Shown: one piece after another, positions 34,930 through 42,222 of the stretch
Position numbering within the stretch: the stretch's first letter is position 1
Layout of the letters: the number at the start of each line of letters is the position of its first letter
Assembly (NCBI RefSeq): GCF_014529945.1
Contig: NZ_JACVFB010000003.1
Coordinates: 806,001-870,000, forward strand
Direction: 5' to 3'
From: Chitinophaga varians
GTDB lineage: Bacteria > Bacteroidota > Bacteroidia > Chitinophagales > Chitinophagaceae
DNA: 64,000 nt
Notes under the pieces: model-generated
What the model saw: only the letters and a program-made list of their open reading frames with translations
What the model was told of the DNA's origin: nothing
Database searches by the model: none
Translations under genes and position numbers: made by a program

Positions 34930-34983
34930 TCAGGAATTGATTCCGTGCCACCACCAATGTTTATTTGTCATGTTATTATTCAT
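34930..34983 (-). CDS. trpL: trp operon leader peptide with three tandem Trp codons
   Basis: A 17-codon frame, MNNNMTNKHWWWHGINS then TGA, with three consecutive TGG codons, ending about 40 bases before the attenuator stem. Ribosome stalling at the Trp codons when charged tRNA-Trp is scarce would favour the alternative pairing and allow trpE expression. Initiation may be at the first or the fifth codon (both ATG), as the promoter box lies very near the first. Confidence 0.88.
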   Translation of the reverse strand: MNNNMTNKHWWWHGINS

Positions 34984-34990
34984 AGCGAGA

Positions 34991-35022
34991 CAAAATTGGA
35001 ACATTTTTATAACAAATGCAAA
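34991..35022 (-). promoter_or_regulatory. Promoter of the trp operon
   Basis: TTTG (35019-35022), 20 bases, then CAATTTTG (34991-34998), matching TAnnTTTG at seven of eight positions. Transcription would begin within a few bases of the leader peptide ATG. Confidence 0.5.
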
Positions 35023-35031
35023 TTTTTTTTT

Positions 35032-35183
35032 CTCGCCAAGGCGCAAAGCAGCAAAGAGCGCTAAGATTTTTTAAGATAAATAAGAAAGCAAAGATGTAAA
35101 GATCAAATTTTATGTCTATTGTGTTCTTAAGGTAGCTCGATTATATCACCTTTGCGTCTTTGCTGCTTAGCGTCTTTGCGTGA
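35032..35183. repeat. Degraded copy of the GCAAAGACGCAAAG nested palindrome
   Basis: Left arm GGCGCAAAGCAGCAAAGAGC (35040 onward) and right arm CTTTGCGTCTTTGCTGCTTA, with the internal AAGAAAGCAAAG motif in the same place as in the 17787-17943 element. The inner stem is decayed. It fills the whole space between the hisB stop codon and the trp promoter and may limit read-through from hisB. Confidence 0.75.
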
Positions 35184-36320
35184 CTATAACATACCCTTGG
35201 TGCTCGGCAGCTGCATATTATATGGATTACGTTTTACCGCCATCCGGATCGCTTTGGCGAAAGATTTAAAGATCGCTTCTATCTTATGATGTTCGTTTTC
35301 CCCTTCCGCTTTGATGTTAAGATTGGCTTTGGCCCCATCGGAGAAGGACTTAAAGAAATGAAAGAACATTTCGGTGGGCATCTCTCCTATCTTCTCGCGT
35401 TTAAATGTTGCGTCCCATACCAGCCAGTTGCGGCCACCGAAGTCGATGCCCACCTGCGCCAGACAGTCATCCATCGGCAGGTAGAAGCCATAGCGCTCGA
35501 TGCCGCGTTTATCGCCCAGTGCTTTGGCGATGGCTTCCCCGAGGGCAATGCCTGTATCTTCAATGGTATGGTGTTCGTCGATATGCAGATCGCCTTTGGC
35601 GGTGATGCTGAGGTCGATGGAGCCGTGGCGGGCGATCTGATCAAGCATGTGATCAAAGAACCCAAGACCGGTGTGTACATTGGCTTTACCGCTGCCATCC
35701 AGATTAAGGCTGATGCTGATATCGGTTTCGTTCGTTTTTCGTACGTGCGTTACCGTTCTAAGACCCAGTTTCAGGAATTCATAGATCCGGTCCCAGTCAG
35801 TAGATTCCAGTGCGATCACGGATTCGAGCGCCTGCAGCGTATCACTGATTTCTGTGCCACCGAGGTTATTGCCCTCATTGAGCCAGATAGCTTTCGCACC
35901 GAGGTTCTTGGCCAGCTGCACATCGGTGATACGGTCACCGATCACGAAAGAATTGGCCAGGTCATAACCATCGGAGAAAAAGCGGGTGAGCATACCGGTA
36001 CCGGGCTTGCGGGTAGGCGCATTGTCTGCCGGGAAGCTGCGGTCAATGAATATTTCAGAGAACGTCACGCCTTCGTTTTCAAACGCTTTGAGGATCATGT
36101 TCTGTGCCGGCCAGAAAGTATCTTCCGGAAAAGAAGCTGTACCCAGTCCGTCCTGATTGGTGACCATCACCAGCTCATAGTCCAGCTCAGCTGCTATACG
36201 GGCCATGTTCACAAATACTTTTGGATAAAACTCTACTTTATCCAGGCTATCGATCTGGTAGGTAGGCGGCACTTCTTTGATGAGGGTACCGTCGCGGTCT
36301 ATAAAGAGCACTCGTTTCAT
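35184..36320 (-). CDS. hisB: Bifunctional histidinol-phosphatase / imidazoleglycerol-phosphate dehydratase
   Basis: A 378-residue fusion. The HAD phosphatase part (1-165) has FIDRDGTLI and VTNQDGLG. The dehydratase part (about 185-378) has the metal-binding histidines in GLGFFDHMLDQIARHG, DEHHTIED, EMFFHFFKSFSDGAK and ENEHHKIEAIFKSFAKA. It carries out steps 6 and 8 of histidine synthesis. It overlaps hisC by four bases. Last of the proximal his genes; the next leftward gene is trpL. Confidence 0.96.
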   Translation of the reverse strand: MKRVLFIDRDGTLIKEVPPTYQIDSLDKVEFYPKVFVNMARIAAELDYELVMVTNQDGLGTASFPEDTFWPAQNMILKAFENEGVTFSEIFIDRSFPADNAPTRKPGTGMLTRFFSDGYDLANSFVIGDRITDVQLAKNLGAKAIWLNEGNNLGGTEISDTLQALESVIALESTDWDRIYEFLKLGLRTVTHVRKTNETDISISLNLDGSGKANVHTGLGFFDHMLDQIARHGSIDLSITAKGDLHIDEHHTIEDTGIALGEAIAKALGDKRGIERYGFYLPMDDCLAQVGIDFGGRNWLVWDATFKREKIGEMPTEMFFHFFKSFSDGAKANLNIKAEGENEHHKIEAIFKSFAKAIRMAVKRNPYNMQLPSTKGML

Positions 36321-37393
36321 GCAGATACCGGTGTTTCAGTTTTCAGGTTAAAAGATTTTAAAGCATCGAGGAGCTGCACGTTTTCTTCCGGCGTACCGAC
36401 GGTGATGCGGAGGCAGCCCATGCAGAGCTCTACTTTGGAACGGTCGCGCACCACAATGCCCCGTTCGGTGAGGTACTGATAGATACCTTTGGCATCTGTA
36501 GTCTGTACCAGGATAAAGTTGGCATCGCTGGGATATACCTTCAGCACCTGCGGCAGCTGTTCCAGTCCGGCAGAAAGCAGGTCCCGTTCTACCACGATGT
36601 CGCGTATCCATTCATTGACGCGCGCCACATTGTCCAGCGCCTGCAGCGCCAGTTCCTGTGTAGCCTGGCTGATATTGTAAGGCGGTTTTACCTTATTAAA
36701 AACATTGATGATGTCTTCGCCGGCGAAAGCCATCCCTACGCGGAGGCCGGCCAGTCCCCATGCTTTGGACAGGGTTTGCAGCACTACCAGATTAGGATAC
36801 TCCGTCAACTCCTGTATAAAAGATTTCCGGCGGGAGAAATTAATATACGCCTCATCGATCACCACAATACCGTCGAAATTATTCAACAGCAGTTCTATAT
36901 CGGAGCGATTGATGGAGTTACCAGTAGGGTTGTTAGGAGAGCAGATAAATACCAGCTTCGTATTTTCATCTACTGCCTGTTGCAGCCCTTCGAGGTCCAG
37001 CTGGAAATCCGGTGTAAGGCTTACTTTACGGATGGTCACATCGTTGATGTGAGCGCTCACCTCATACATGCCGTACGTGGGCGGGCACAGCACCACGTTA
37101 TCGCGGCCACCGGGATTACAGAAAGCGCGGTACAGCAGATCGATAGGCTCGTCGCTGCCATTGCCGAGGAAGATGTTCTGCGGCGGCACGCCTTTGATTT
37201 CAGCCAGTTTATATTTCAGCGGCCACTGCATCGGATCGGGGTAGCGGTTGTAATTCACCGGCAGCGGTGATCCGAAGGCGTTTTCGTTGGCATCCAGAAA
37301 TACAGATGCCTGTCCTTTGAATTCATCTCTGGCGGATGAATACGGCACCAGTCTCTTTATATTTTCCCTGAGCAGGGAGTCCAAATTAAACAT
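36317..37393 (-). CDS. hisC: Histidinol-phosphate aminotransferase
   Basis: A 358-residue class I/II aminotransferase with LDANENAFGSP, GNGSDEPIDLL, CSPNNPTGN, the DEAYINF motif with PLP-binding Asp, the Schiff-base Lys in QTLSKAWGLAGLRVG and the C-terminal Arg in LRITVGTPEEN. It converts imidazole acetol phosphate to histidinol phosphate. The ATG at 37393 is chosen because the frame upstream runs into the hisD gene and does not resemble the family. Confidence 0.95.
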   Translation of the reverse strand: MFNLDSLLRENIKRLVPYSSARDEFKGQASVFLDANENAFGSPLPVNYNRYPDPMQWPLKYKLAEIKGVPPQNIFLGNGSDEPIDLLYRAFCNPGGRDNVVLCPPTYGMYEVSAHINDVTIRKVSLTPDFQLDLEGLQQAVDENTKLVFICSPNNPTGNSINRSDIELLLNNFDGIVVIDEAYINFSRRKSFIQELTEYPNLVVLQTLSKAWGLAGLRVGMAFAGEDIINVFNKVKPPYNISQATQELALQALDNVARVNEWIRDIVVERDLLSAGLEQLPQVLKVYPSDANFILVQTTDAKGIYQYLTERGIVVRDRSKVELCMGCLRITVGTPEENVQLLDALKSFNLKTETPVSA

Positions 37394-37421
37394 TTTAATA
37401 TTTTGATATTTTGATATTAGT

Positions 37422-38681
37422 TTACTGAAGTCTGACCGTAACGGCATTTTTATGTGCATCCAGTCCTTCTGCTGCAGCCATCGCCTCAATAGTGGGACCG
37501 ATTTGCTGCAGGCCCTGCGGTGTGATCTGCTGGAAGGTAATTTTCTTTACAAAACTATCCAAAGACACGCCGCTGTAGGCGGTAGCATAGCCGTTGGTGG
37601 GCAGGGTATGGTTGGTGCCGGAGGCATAGTCTCCTGCGCTTTCCGGCGTATAGTTGCCGAGAAACACGGAACCCGCGTTGGTCACCTTCTCTGCCACGTT
37701 GAGTTCGTTACGGCAGGCCAGGATCAGGTGTTCAGGCGCATAAGCGTTGAGCATCTCCATGGCGGTATCAATATCCTGTACCAGGATCATCTTGCTGTTG
37801 TCCAGCGCTGCCGTGGCAATGGACTTGCGGGGCAGCTTGTCCAGCTGTGCCTGCAGGGCTTTTTCCACGTCGGCGATCACTTTTTCGCTGATGGTGACCA
37901 GTACCACCTGGCTATCCGGACCGTGTTCAGCCTGAGAGAGCAGGTCGGCCGCCACAAAATCAGGTACACAGCTATCGTCTGCGAGCACCGCCACTTCTGA
38001 AGGACCGGCCGGCATATCGATTGCTACTCCTCTTTTGTTGACCAGCTGCTTGGCGCAGGTCACGTATTGGTTGCCCGGACCGAAGATCTTATATACCCGG
38101 GGCACGGTCTCCGTGCCATAGGCCATCGCGCCGATAGCCTGTACCCCGCCGATGGTAAATACCCGGGAGATGCCCACCAGTTGAGCCGTATACAGGATAG
38201 CCGGGTGTAAAGAAGGCGTACAGAGGATGATCTCCTTACAGCCTGCGATGGTAGCGGGGATACCCAGCATCAGGATGGTAGAGAACAGCGGCGCAGAGCC
38301 ACCGGGGATATACAGTCCCACTTTTTCGATGCCCACTGGTTTGCGCCAGCATTGTACGCCGGGCATCGTTTCGATGATCTGTGTTTTTTCCTGTTGCGCT
38401 TTGTGAAAGGTAGTAATGTTTTTAGCTGCCTGCTGAATAGCGGCTTTCAGCGCAGGTTCCAGTGCTGCTTCCGCGGCGGTGAATGCTTCCGGTTTCACTT
38501 CCAGGTCGGTCAGTTGCACCTTATCAAATTCAGCAGCATATTTTTTTACCGCCTGGTCACCGTTCCCCTGCACATCGCGGAGAATGGCTTCCACTTTGGC
38601 TTCCAGCGCGGTAGTATCCATCACCGGGCGTTGCAGCAAAGTGTTCCAGGTAGCTTTATCGGGAAATTTTATTGTTTGCAT
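37422..38681 (-). CDS. hisD: Histidinol dehydrogenase
   Basis: A 419-residue zinc enzyme with VGLYIPGGSAPLFST, GGVQAIGAMAYGTETV, FGPGNQYVTCAKQLV, DMPAGPSEVAVLAD, SQAEHGPDSQVVLV (zinc and base region) and YAPEHL. It makes the final two oxidations to histidine. 17 bases after hisG and 28 before hisC. Confidence 0.96.
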   Translation of the reverse strand: MQTIKFPDKATWNTLLQRPVMDTTALEAKVEAILRDVQGNGDQAVKKYAAEFDKVQLTDLEVKPEAFTAAEAALEPALKAAIQQAAKNITTFHKAQQEKTQIIETMPGVQCWRKPVGIEKVGLYIPGGSAPLFSTILMLGIPATIAGCKEIILCTPSLHPAILYTAQLVGISRVFTIGGVQAIGAMAYGTETVPRVYKIFGPGNQYVTCAKQLVNKRGVAIDMPAGPSEVAVLADDSCVPDFVAADLLSQAEHGPDSQVVLVTISEKVIADVEKALQAQLDKLPRKSIATAALDNSKMILVQDIDTAMEMLNAYAPEHLILACRNELNVAEKVTNAGSVFLGNYTPESAGDYASGTNHTLPTNGYATAYSGVSLDSFVKKITFQQITPQGLQQIGPTIEAMAAAEGLDAHKNAVTVRLQ

Positions 38682-38698
38682 GTTTGCTTCGCTTTTTA

Positions 38699-39553
38699 TC
38701 AGATCACCATTTTTTCGATAGGCACTACGAGGATACCCTGTGCACCGGCGGCTTTCAGGCTTTCAATGATATCCCAGAAATCATTTTCATTGAGCACAGA
38801 GTGAACTGAGCTCCATCCTTCCTGGGCCAATGGCAGTACCGTAGGGCTTTTCATGCCTGGCAGCAGTCCAATGATGTCATTGAGTTTTTCATTGGGTGCG
38901 TTGAGCAGGATATATTTGGTGTTCTTCGCTCTTTTCACCGCCTGAATACGGAATACCAGTTTATCGAGCAGTTGTTGTTGTTCCGGTTGCAGGTGATGGC
39001 AGGCAGCGAGTACCGCTTCAGATTTGAGGACGGTTTCCACTTCTTTCAGGCCGTTCATGAAGAGGGTGGAGCCACTGCTGACGAGGTCGCAGATAGCGTC
39101 TGCGAGGCCGATGCCGGGGGCTATCTCCACGGAGCCGCTGATCTCGTGGATTTCAGCTTTGATACCGTTGCGTTGCAGGAATTCCTGTACGATCACCGGG
39201 TAGCTGGTAGCGATGCGGGTGTTCTCCAAATCCTTTACAGAATTATATTCAAAGGATTTAGGCACCGCCATGGACAGGCGGCATTTGCCGAAGTTTAATT
39301 TCTCAACAATGTTCACTTGTTTTTTCTTCTCCAGCACTACGTTTTCGCCGACGATGCCGATATCAGCCACGCCATCTTCGATGTATTGCGGAATATCATC
39401 ATCACGGAGGAAGAACACTTCCAGCGGGAAGTTGCTGGCTTCCGTTTTCAGTTTGTTAACACCATTGTTAATGTCGATGCCGCATTCCTTCAGCAATTTG
39501 ATGGAATCATCGTGCAGGCGGCCGGATTTCTGGATGGCGATCTTTAGTTTCAT
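38699..39553 (-). CDS. hisG: ATP phosphoribosyltransferase, long form
   Basis: A 284-residue enzyme for the first, committed step of histidine synthesis. It has KIAIQKSGRL, GVADIGIVGENV and the PRPP loop region GLADAICDLVSSGSTL, plus the C-terminal regulatory domain (about 210-284). The long form needs no HisZ and is usually inhibited by histidine. First structural gene after the his leader and attenuator. Confidence 0.95.
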   Translation of the reverse strand: MKLKIAIQKSGRLHDDSIKLLKECGIDINNGVNKLKTEASNFPLEVFFLRDDDIPQYIEDGVADIGIVGENVVLEKKKQVNIVEKLNFGKCRLSMAVPKSFEYNSVKDLENTRIATSYPVIVQEFLQRNGIKAEIHEISGSVEIAPGIGLADAICDLVSSGSTLFMNGLKEVETVLKSEAVLAACHHLQPEQQQLLDKLVFRIQAVKRAKNTKYILLNAPNEKLNDIIGLLPGMKSPTVLPLAQEGWSSVHSVLNENDFWDIIESLKAAGAQGILVVPIEKMVI

Positions 39554-39560
39554 GATGTGT

Positions 39561-39597
39561 AAAAAATAAAAAAGGGGCTTACCGGTTGGTAAGCCCC
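39561..39597 (-). terminator. his attenuator terminator
   Basis: On the minus strand GGGGCTTACC (39588-39597), loop AACC, GGTAAGCCCC (39574-39583), a perfect 10-pair stem, then TTTTTTATTTTTT. It lies between the His-rich leader and hisG. Confidence 0.88.
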
Positions 39598-39631
39598 TGA
39601 TGATGAATCTAATATGGTTGTATACACATTA

Positions 39632-39694
39632 TCATCCCAGCCTACCTGCCCGGTAAGAATGATGGTGATGATGGATATGTACGTTGCTAATCAT
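39632..39694 (-). CDS. hisL: his operon leader peptide with six His codons
   Basis: A 20-codon frame, MISNVHIHHHHHSYRAGRLG then TGA, with five consecutive His codons plus one two codons earlier. It is followed 35 bases later by a perfect intrinsic terminator and then hisG. This is the classical layout of histidine attenuation by ribosome stalling. Confidence 0.92.
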   Translation of the reverse strand: MISNVHIHHHHHSYRAGRLG

Positions 39695-39704
39695 AATGTC
39701 GGGA

Positions 39705-39734
39705 CAAAAATAATAAGTAAATCGGGAAATCAAA
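39705..39734 (-). promoter_or_regulatory. Promoter of the his operon
   Basis: TTTG (39731-39734), 18 bases, then TATTTTTG (39705-39712), a full -7 match, ten bases before the leader-peptide ATG. Confidence 0.65.
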
Positions 39735-39750
39735 CTTATTTTTTTGTTAA

Positions 39751-40269
39751 TCACCATTTAATTTTCAGGCCATATTCTTTTTTAAGTGTCAGCAAGGCTT
39801 CCGCGTTGCCGATGGCGTCATCTACCGGATGATGGGTATGTTTGGTGCGGCGCAGGTGTTTGAAATTCTTAAAGGTATCGTTCACCAGCCCTTTATACAG
39901 GCTGCCCAGGTTCTGGGAACTGTGGCCAAAGGGATTGCTGCCGGTGAAATGATGAAAATACCAACAGATAAACATCCAGTCGAATCCATTGTTATCGCTG
40001 ATAAAAACGGGCCTATCTTTACAGTGCTGGCTAATCCAGGCAGCAAAGGCTGACATCACTTTTTGGGGATCATCGAATTGCAGGGTTTCTTCCCGCGTGT
40101 GGCCGGACACGGCCAGCGCTTCCTGGACATAATTATCTGAAATGGGTTTTAACTGTCCGTAAAACGTGGTGTTCAGGCCTTCTTCCACCAGTACGGCACC
40201 GAAAGAGATCATGGAATAATCTCCGGGGATGGGGCCGTCTGATTCTACATCTACCATTATATAAGCCAT
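39751..40269 (-). CDS. DEDDh-type 3'-5' exonuclease
   Basis: A 172-residue RNase-T/DnaQ-fold nuclease. The DEDD residues are visible as VDVESDG (Asp, Glu), FISDNNGFDW (Asp) and HTHHPVDDAIGNAEAL (His and Asp). It has no polymerase or other added domain. Substrate (RNA or DNA ends) is not known. The ATG at 40269 is chosen because the in-frame ATG at 40293 lies inside a TATATTTG promoter box. A single gene in front of the his promoter. Confidence 0.85.
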   Translation of the reverse strand: MAYIMVDVESDGPIPGDYSMISFGAVLVEEGLNTTFYGQLKPISDNYVQEALAVSGHTREETLQFDDPQKVMSAFAAWISQHCKDRPVFISDNNGFDWMFICWYFHHFTGSNPFGHSSQNLGSLYKGLVNDTFKNFKHLRRTKHTHHPVDDAIGNAEALLTLKKEYGLKIKW

Positions 40270-40290
40270 GGGGTGTTGGTTAGGTTGTAG

Positions 40291-40298
40291 CAAATATA
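40291..40298 (-). promoter_or_regulatory. Promoter -7 box of the exonuclease gene
   Basis: TATATTTG followed by C on the minus strand, 22 bases upstream of the chosen ATG. No convincing TTTG is found at -33. Confidence 0.5.
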
Positions 40299-40475
40299 GA
40301 AATAGTTCCCCTATTCTGAAACGCTTTCGCAGCGGGGTGCTGCCTGTTTTCAGCGGAAAAAAATTTCCATGCGGCTGTTTTAGCCATCACTTTATTCATC
40401 CGGTTGATTTGCCGGCAGTTAGCATCCAATGAGGGTTCCGGCCTTTGCAAATGATCTGTTAATGTATTTTTTAAA

Positions 40476-40511
40476 CTAAATTATTTAGCGTTAATTTGCT
40501 AATAATATTAG
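40476..40511 (+). promoter_or_regulatory. Twin CTAA-N5-TTAG palindromes upstream of the umuD-like gene
   Basis: CTAAATTATTTAG (40476-40488) and CTAATAATATTAG (40499-40511) are both 13-base palindromes of form CTAA-N5-TTAG, centres 23 bases apart, ending 23 bases before the ATG. They look like a two-site operator for a dimeric repressor, perhaps a LexA-like SOS repressor; the binder is inferred. Confidence 0.6.
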
Positions 40512-40534
40512 TATTCATTTAAAGCGATAGTTGT

Positions 40535-40954
40535 ATGGAAGCATTGAAGTGGAGTGAGCCTAACATGACCCTGCCATATTTTGATACCAGTATTGCCGCG
40601 GGTCTTCCCTCACCTGCCTTTGACAACGAACAGGAAACCATTGATCTTTCCCGTATCATACCCACTGATGCCCGCAATGCCTTTATTGTGAGGATGAAAG
40701 GTGACAGCATGAGCGAGGCGCATATTCCTGATGGCTGCCTTGCGGTAGTGGACCGGTCTATCCGGCCTTCTACCGGTGACATTATCGTGGGCACGCTGAA
40801 CGGTGAGTTCACCATCAAGCGGCTGGTAAAAGCGGGCCGTAACTGGGTATTACATCCGGAGAATCCGTTCCATAAACCGGTGGTGATCACGGACGACGCG
40901 GATTTCCAGGTATGGGGCATTGTAACGGCGGTAATTGTGGACATGCGTAAATAG
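40535..40954 (+). CDS. umuD: UmuD-like S24 family autoprotease
   Basis: A 139-residue protein of UmuD length without an N-terminal DNA-binding domain. It has a cleavage-type Ala-Gly (residues 22-23), nucleophile Ser58 in MKGDSMSEAHIPDG and general-base Lys95 in GEFTIKRLVK. RecA-stimulated self-cleavage would activate it for error-prone polymerase V. The usual partner umuC does not follow; instead an unknown gene and an SRAP gene do, in the same direction with 14- and 3-base gaps. Twin palindromes upstream suggest damage-inducible control. Confidence 0.88.
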   Translation: MEALKWSEPNMTLPYFDTSIAAGLPSPAFDNEQETIDLSRIIPTDARNAFIVRMKGDSMSEAHIPDGCLAVVDRSIRPSTGDIIVGTLNGEFTIKRLVKAGRNWVLHPENPFHKPVVITDDADFQVWGIVTAVIVDMRK

Positions 40955-40968
40955 CGAAACGACAACTT

Positions 40969-41454
40969 ATGCATCATCCGTTAACATTATTGTCGGCAGC
41001 GCTGTTATCCGCGCTGCTACAGGAAGAATATCATTTTTTTGTCCGCCAGTCTTATCCTGCGGGCATATCCACCGCTGATGCCCATATCCGGGAAGCATTT
41101 CTGATCACACCATATAAAGACATTGCCAGCGCCAACGCACATTTTCAGCATATCCGGTTCGACCGGCGCAAGTATATCTACCAGACCATTCATGCGGAAG
41201 AAGTGGAAAAACTCCGCCAGGCAGCCGCGCAGCCGACAGGCTACAAAATATATGTGGCACTGATAGATCCGGAACACGAAACACCAGCCCCGCAACTGGT
41301 GCAGCATGTAAAACATTACATCAGTCAATACACCACCTGGCCAACGGAAGATATCCTGATTCAATACGCACTGCAATACGGGGAATTATATCTCTCTCTG
41401 AAATATGGAGATGAAGAAATAAAAGTACCTTTACCGGCAATAGAAAGCTACTAA
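40969..41454 (+). CDS. Unknown protein between umuD and SRAP genes
   Basis: A 161-residue protein that I do not recognise. It starts MHHPLTLLSAALLSALLQEE, a helix too short of basic residues to be a clear signal peptide. The rest mixes helices and strands, with conspicuous Tyr/His content (HIRFDRRKYIYQTIHAEEVEKL, GYKIYVALIDPE, ILIQYALQYGELYLSLKYGD) and no cysteine. No nuclease or polymerase motif is visible. The operon position suggests a DNA-damage role. Confidence 0.7.
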   Translation: MHHPLTLLSAALLSALLQEEYHFFVRQSYPAGISTADAHIREAFLITPYKDIASANAHFQHIRFDRRKYIYQTIHAEEVEKLRQAAAQPTGYKIYVALIDPEHETPAPQLVQHVKHYISQYTTWPTEDILIQYALQYGELYLSLKYGDEEIKVPLPAIESY

Positions 41455-41457
41455 ATA

Positions 41458-42210
41458 ATGTGTTACGATATCGCACTGAATGCCAACCTGCAAAAGATCC
41501 TGAAGCGGATCCCCCTGCTGCAGACAGGCATCAACCTGGATTTTGACTTTGCCGCCACTTATCATAAAATAGGGATGTCTTTTCCACAGTGGCCTGTTAT
41601 CGTGGATAACAACGGCCTGCAGCTGGACAGGTTCACCTGGGGCCCTATTCCCAAACTGCTGGACACCGCCGAAAAAGTGAAAAGGCAACGGCAAATGTAC
41701 CTGAACGCCCGCAGCGAAAAAGTACCGGAAAGCGGCACCATGTGGAACGCTATCCGTCACCAGCGCTGCCTGGTGCCCGTCACCGGCTTCTTTGAATACC
41801 GGCAGATACCCGGATGGAAAAACAAAGTAGCTTATTATATCCATTCCCGTGAACAGGATATTTTCTTCATCGCCGGATTGTGGGCCTACTCCAATTCCTG
41901 GGATGTGGACAAACCTGAACGTATCCCCACTTTTACCCTGCTCACCCGGGCGGCTAATTCCGTGATGCAACAGATACACAACGGCGGCGATAATGCCGGC
42001 CGAATGCCGTTGATGCTGCCGGATGAACTGGCCCTGCAATGGATCAAAAAAGATCTAACCGATACGGATATACGTAATATCATACAACATGAATATCCGG
42101 CAGCACAGCTGGAATACTGGCCGGTAAATTCCGTTCGTAAAGTGAAACCAGATGATGAAACCGTCATTGCACGGGTAGAATATGAAGGGCTTCCGGCTGT
42201 TATTCAGTAA
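41458..42210 (+). CDS. SRAP/HMCES (YedK) family abasic-site crosslinking protein
   Basis: A 250-residue SOS-response-associated peptidase-fold protein. The catalytic Cys2 directly follows the start Met (MCYDIAL). NARSEKV (Asn83, Arg85), GFFEYR (Glu113) and IHNGGDNAGRMPLML (His174) complete the active site. Family members form a thiazolidine crosslink to abasic sites in single-stranded DNA. The IH-RMP segment carries about six extra residues compared with the usual spacing. Starting at Met1 is required for Cys2 chemistry. Third gene of the umuD operon. Confidence 0.9.
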   Translation: MCYDIALNANLQKILKRIPLLQTGINLDFDFAATYHKIGMSFPQWPVIVDNNGLQLDRFTWGPIPKLLDTAEKVKRQRQMYLNARSEKVPESGTMWNAIRHQRCLVPVTGFFEYRQIPGWKNKVAYYIHSREQDIFFIAGLWAYSNSWDVDKPERIPTFTLLTRAANSVMQQIHNGGDNAGRMPLMLPDELALQWIKKDLTDTDIRNIIQHEYPAAQLEYWPVNSVRKVKPDDETVIARVEYEGLPAVIQ

Positions 42211-42222
42211 GCAACCTTCGCT

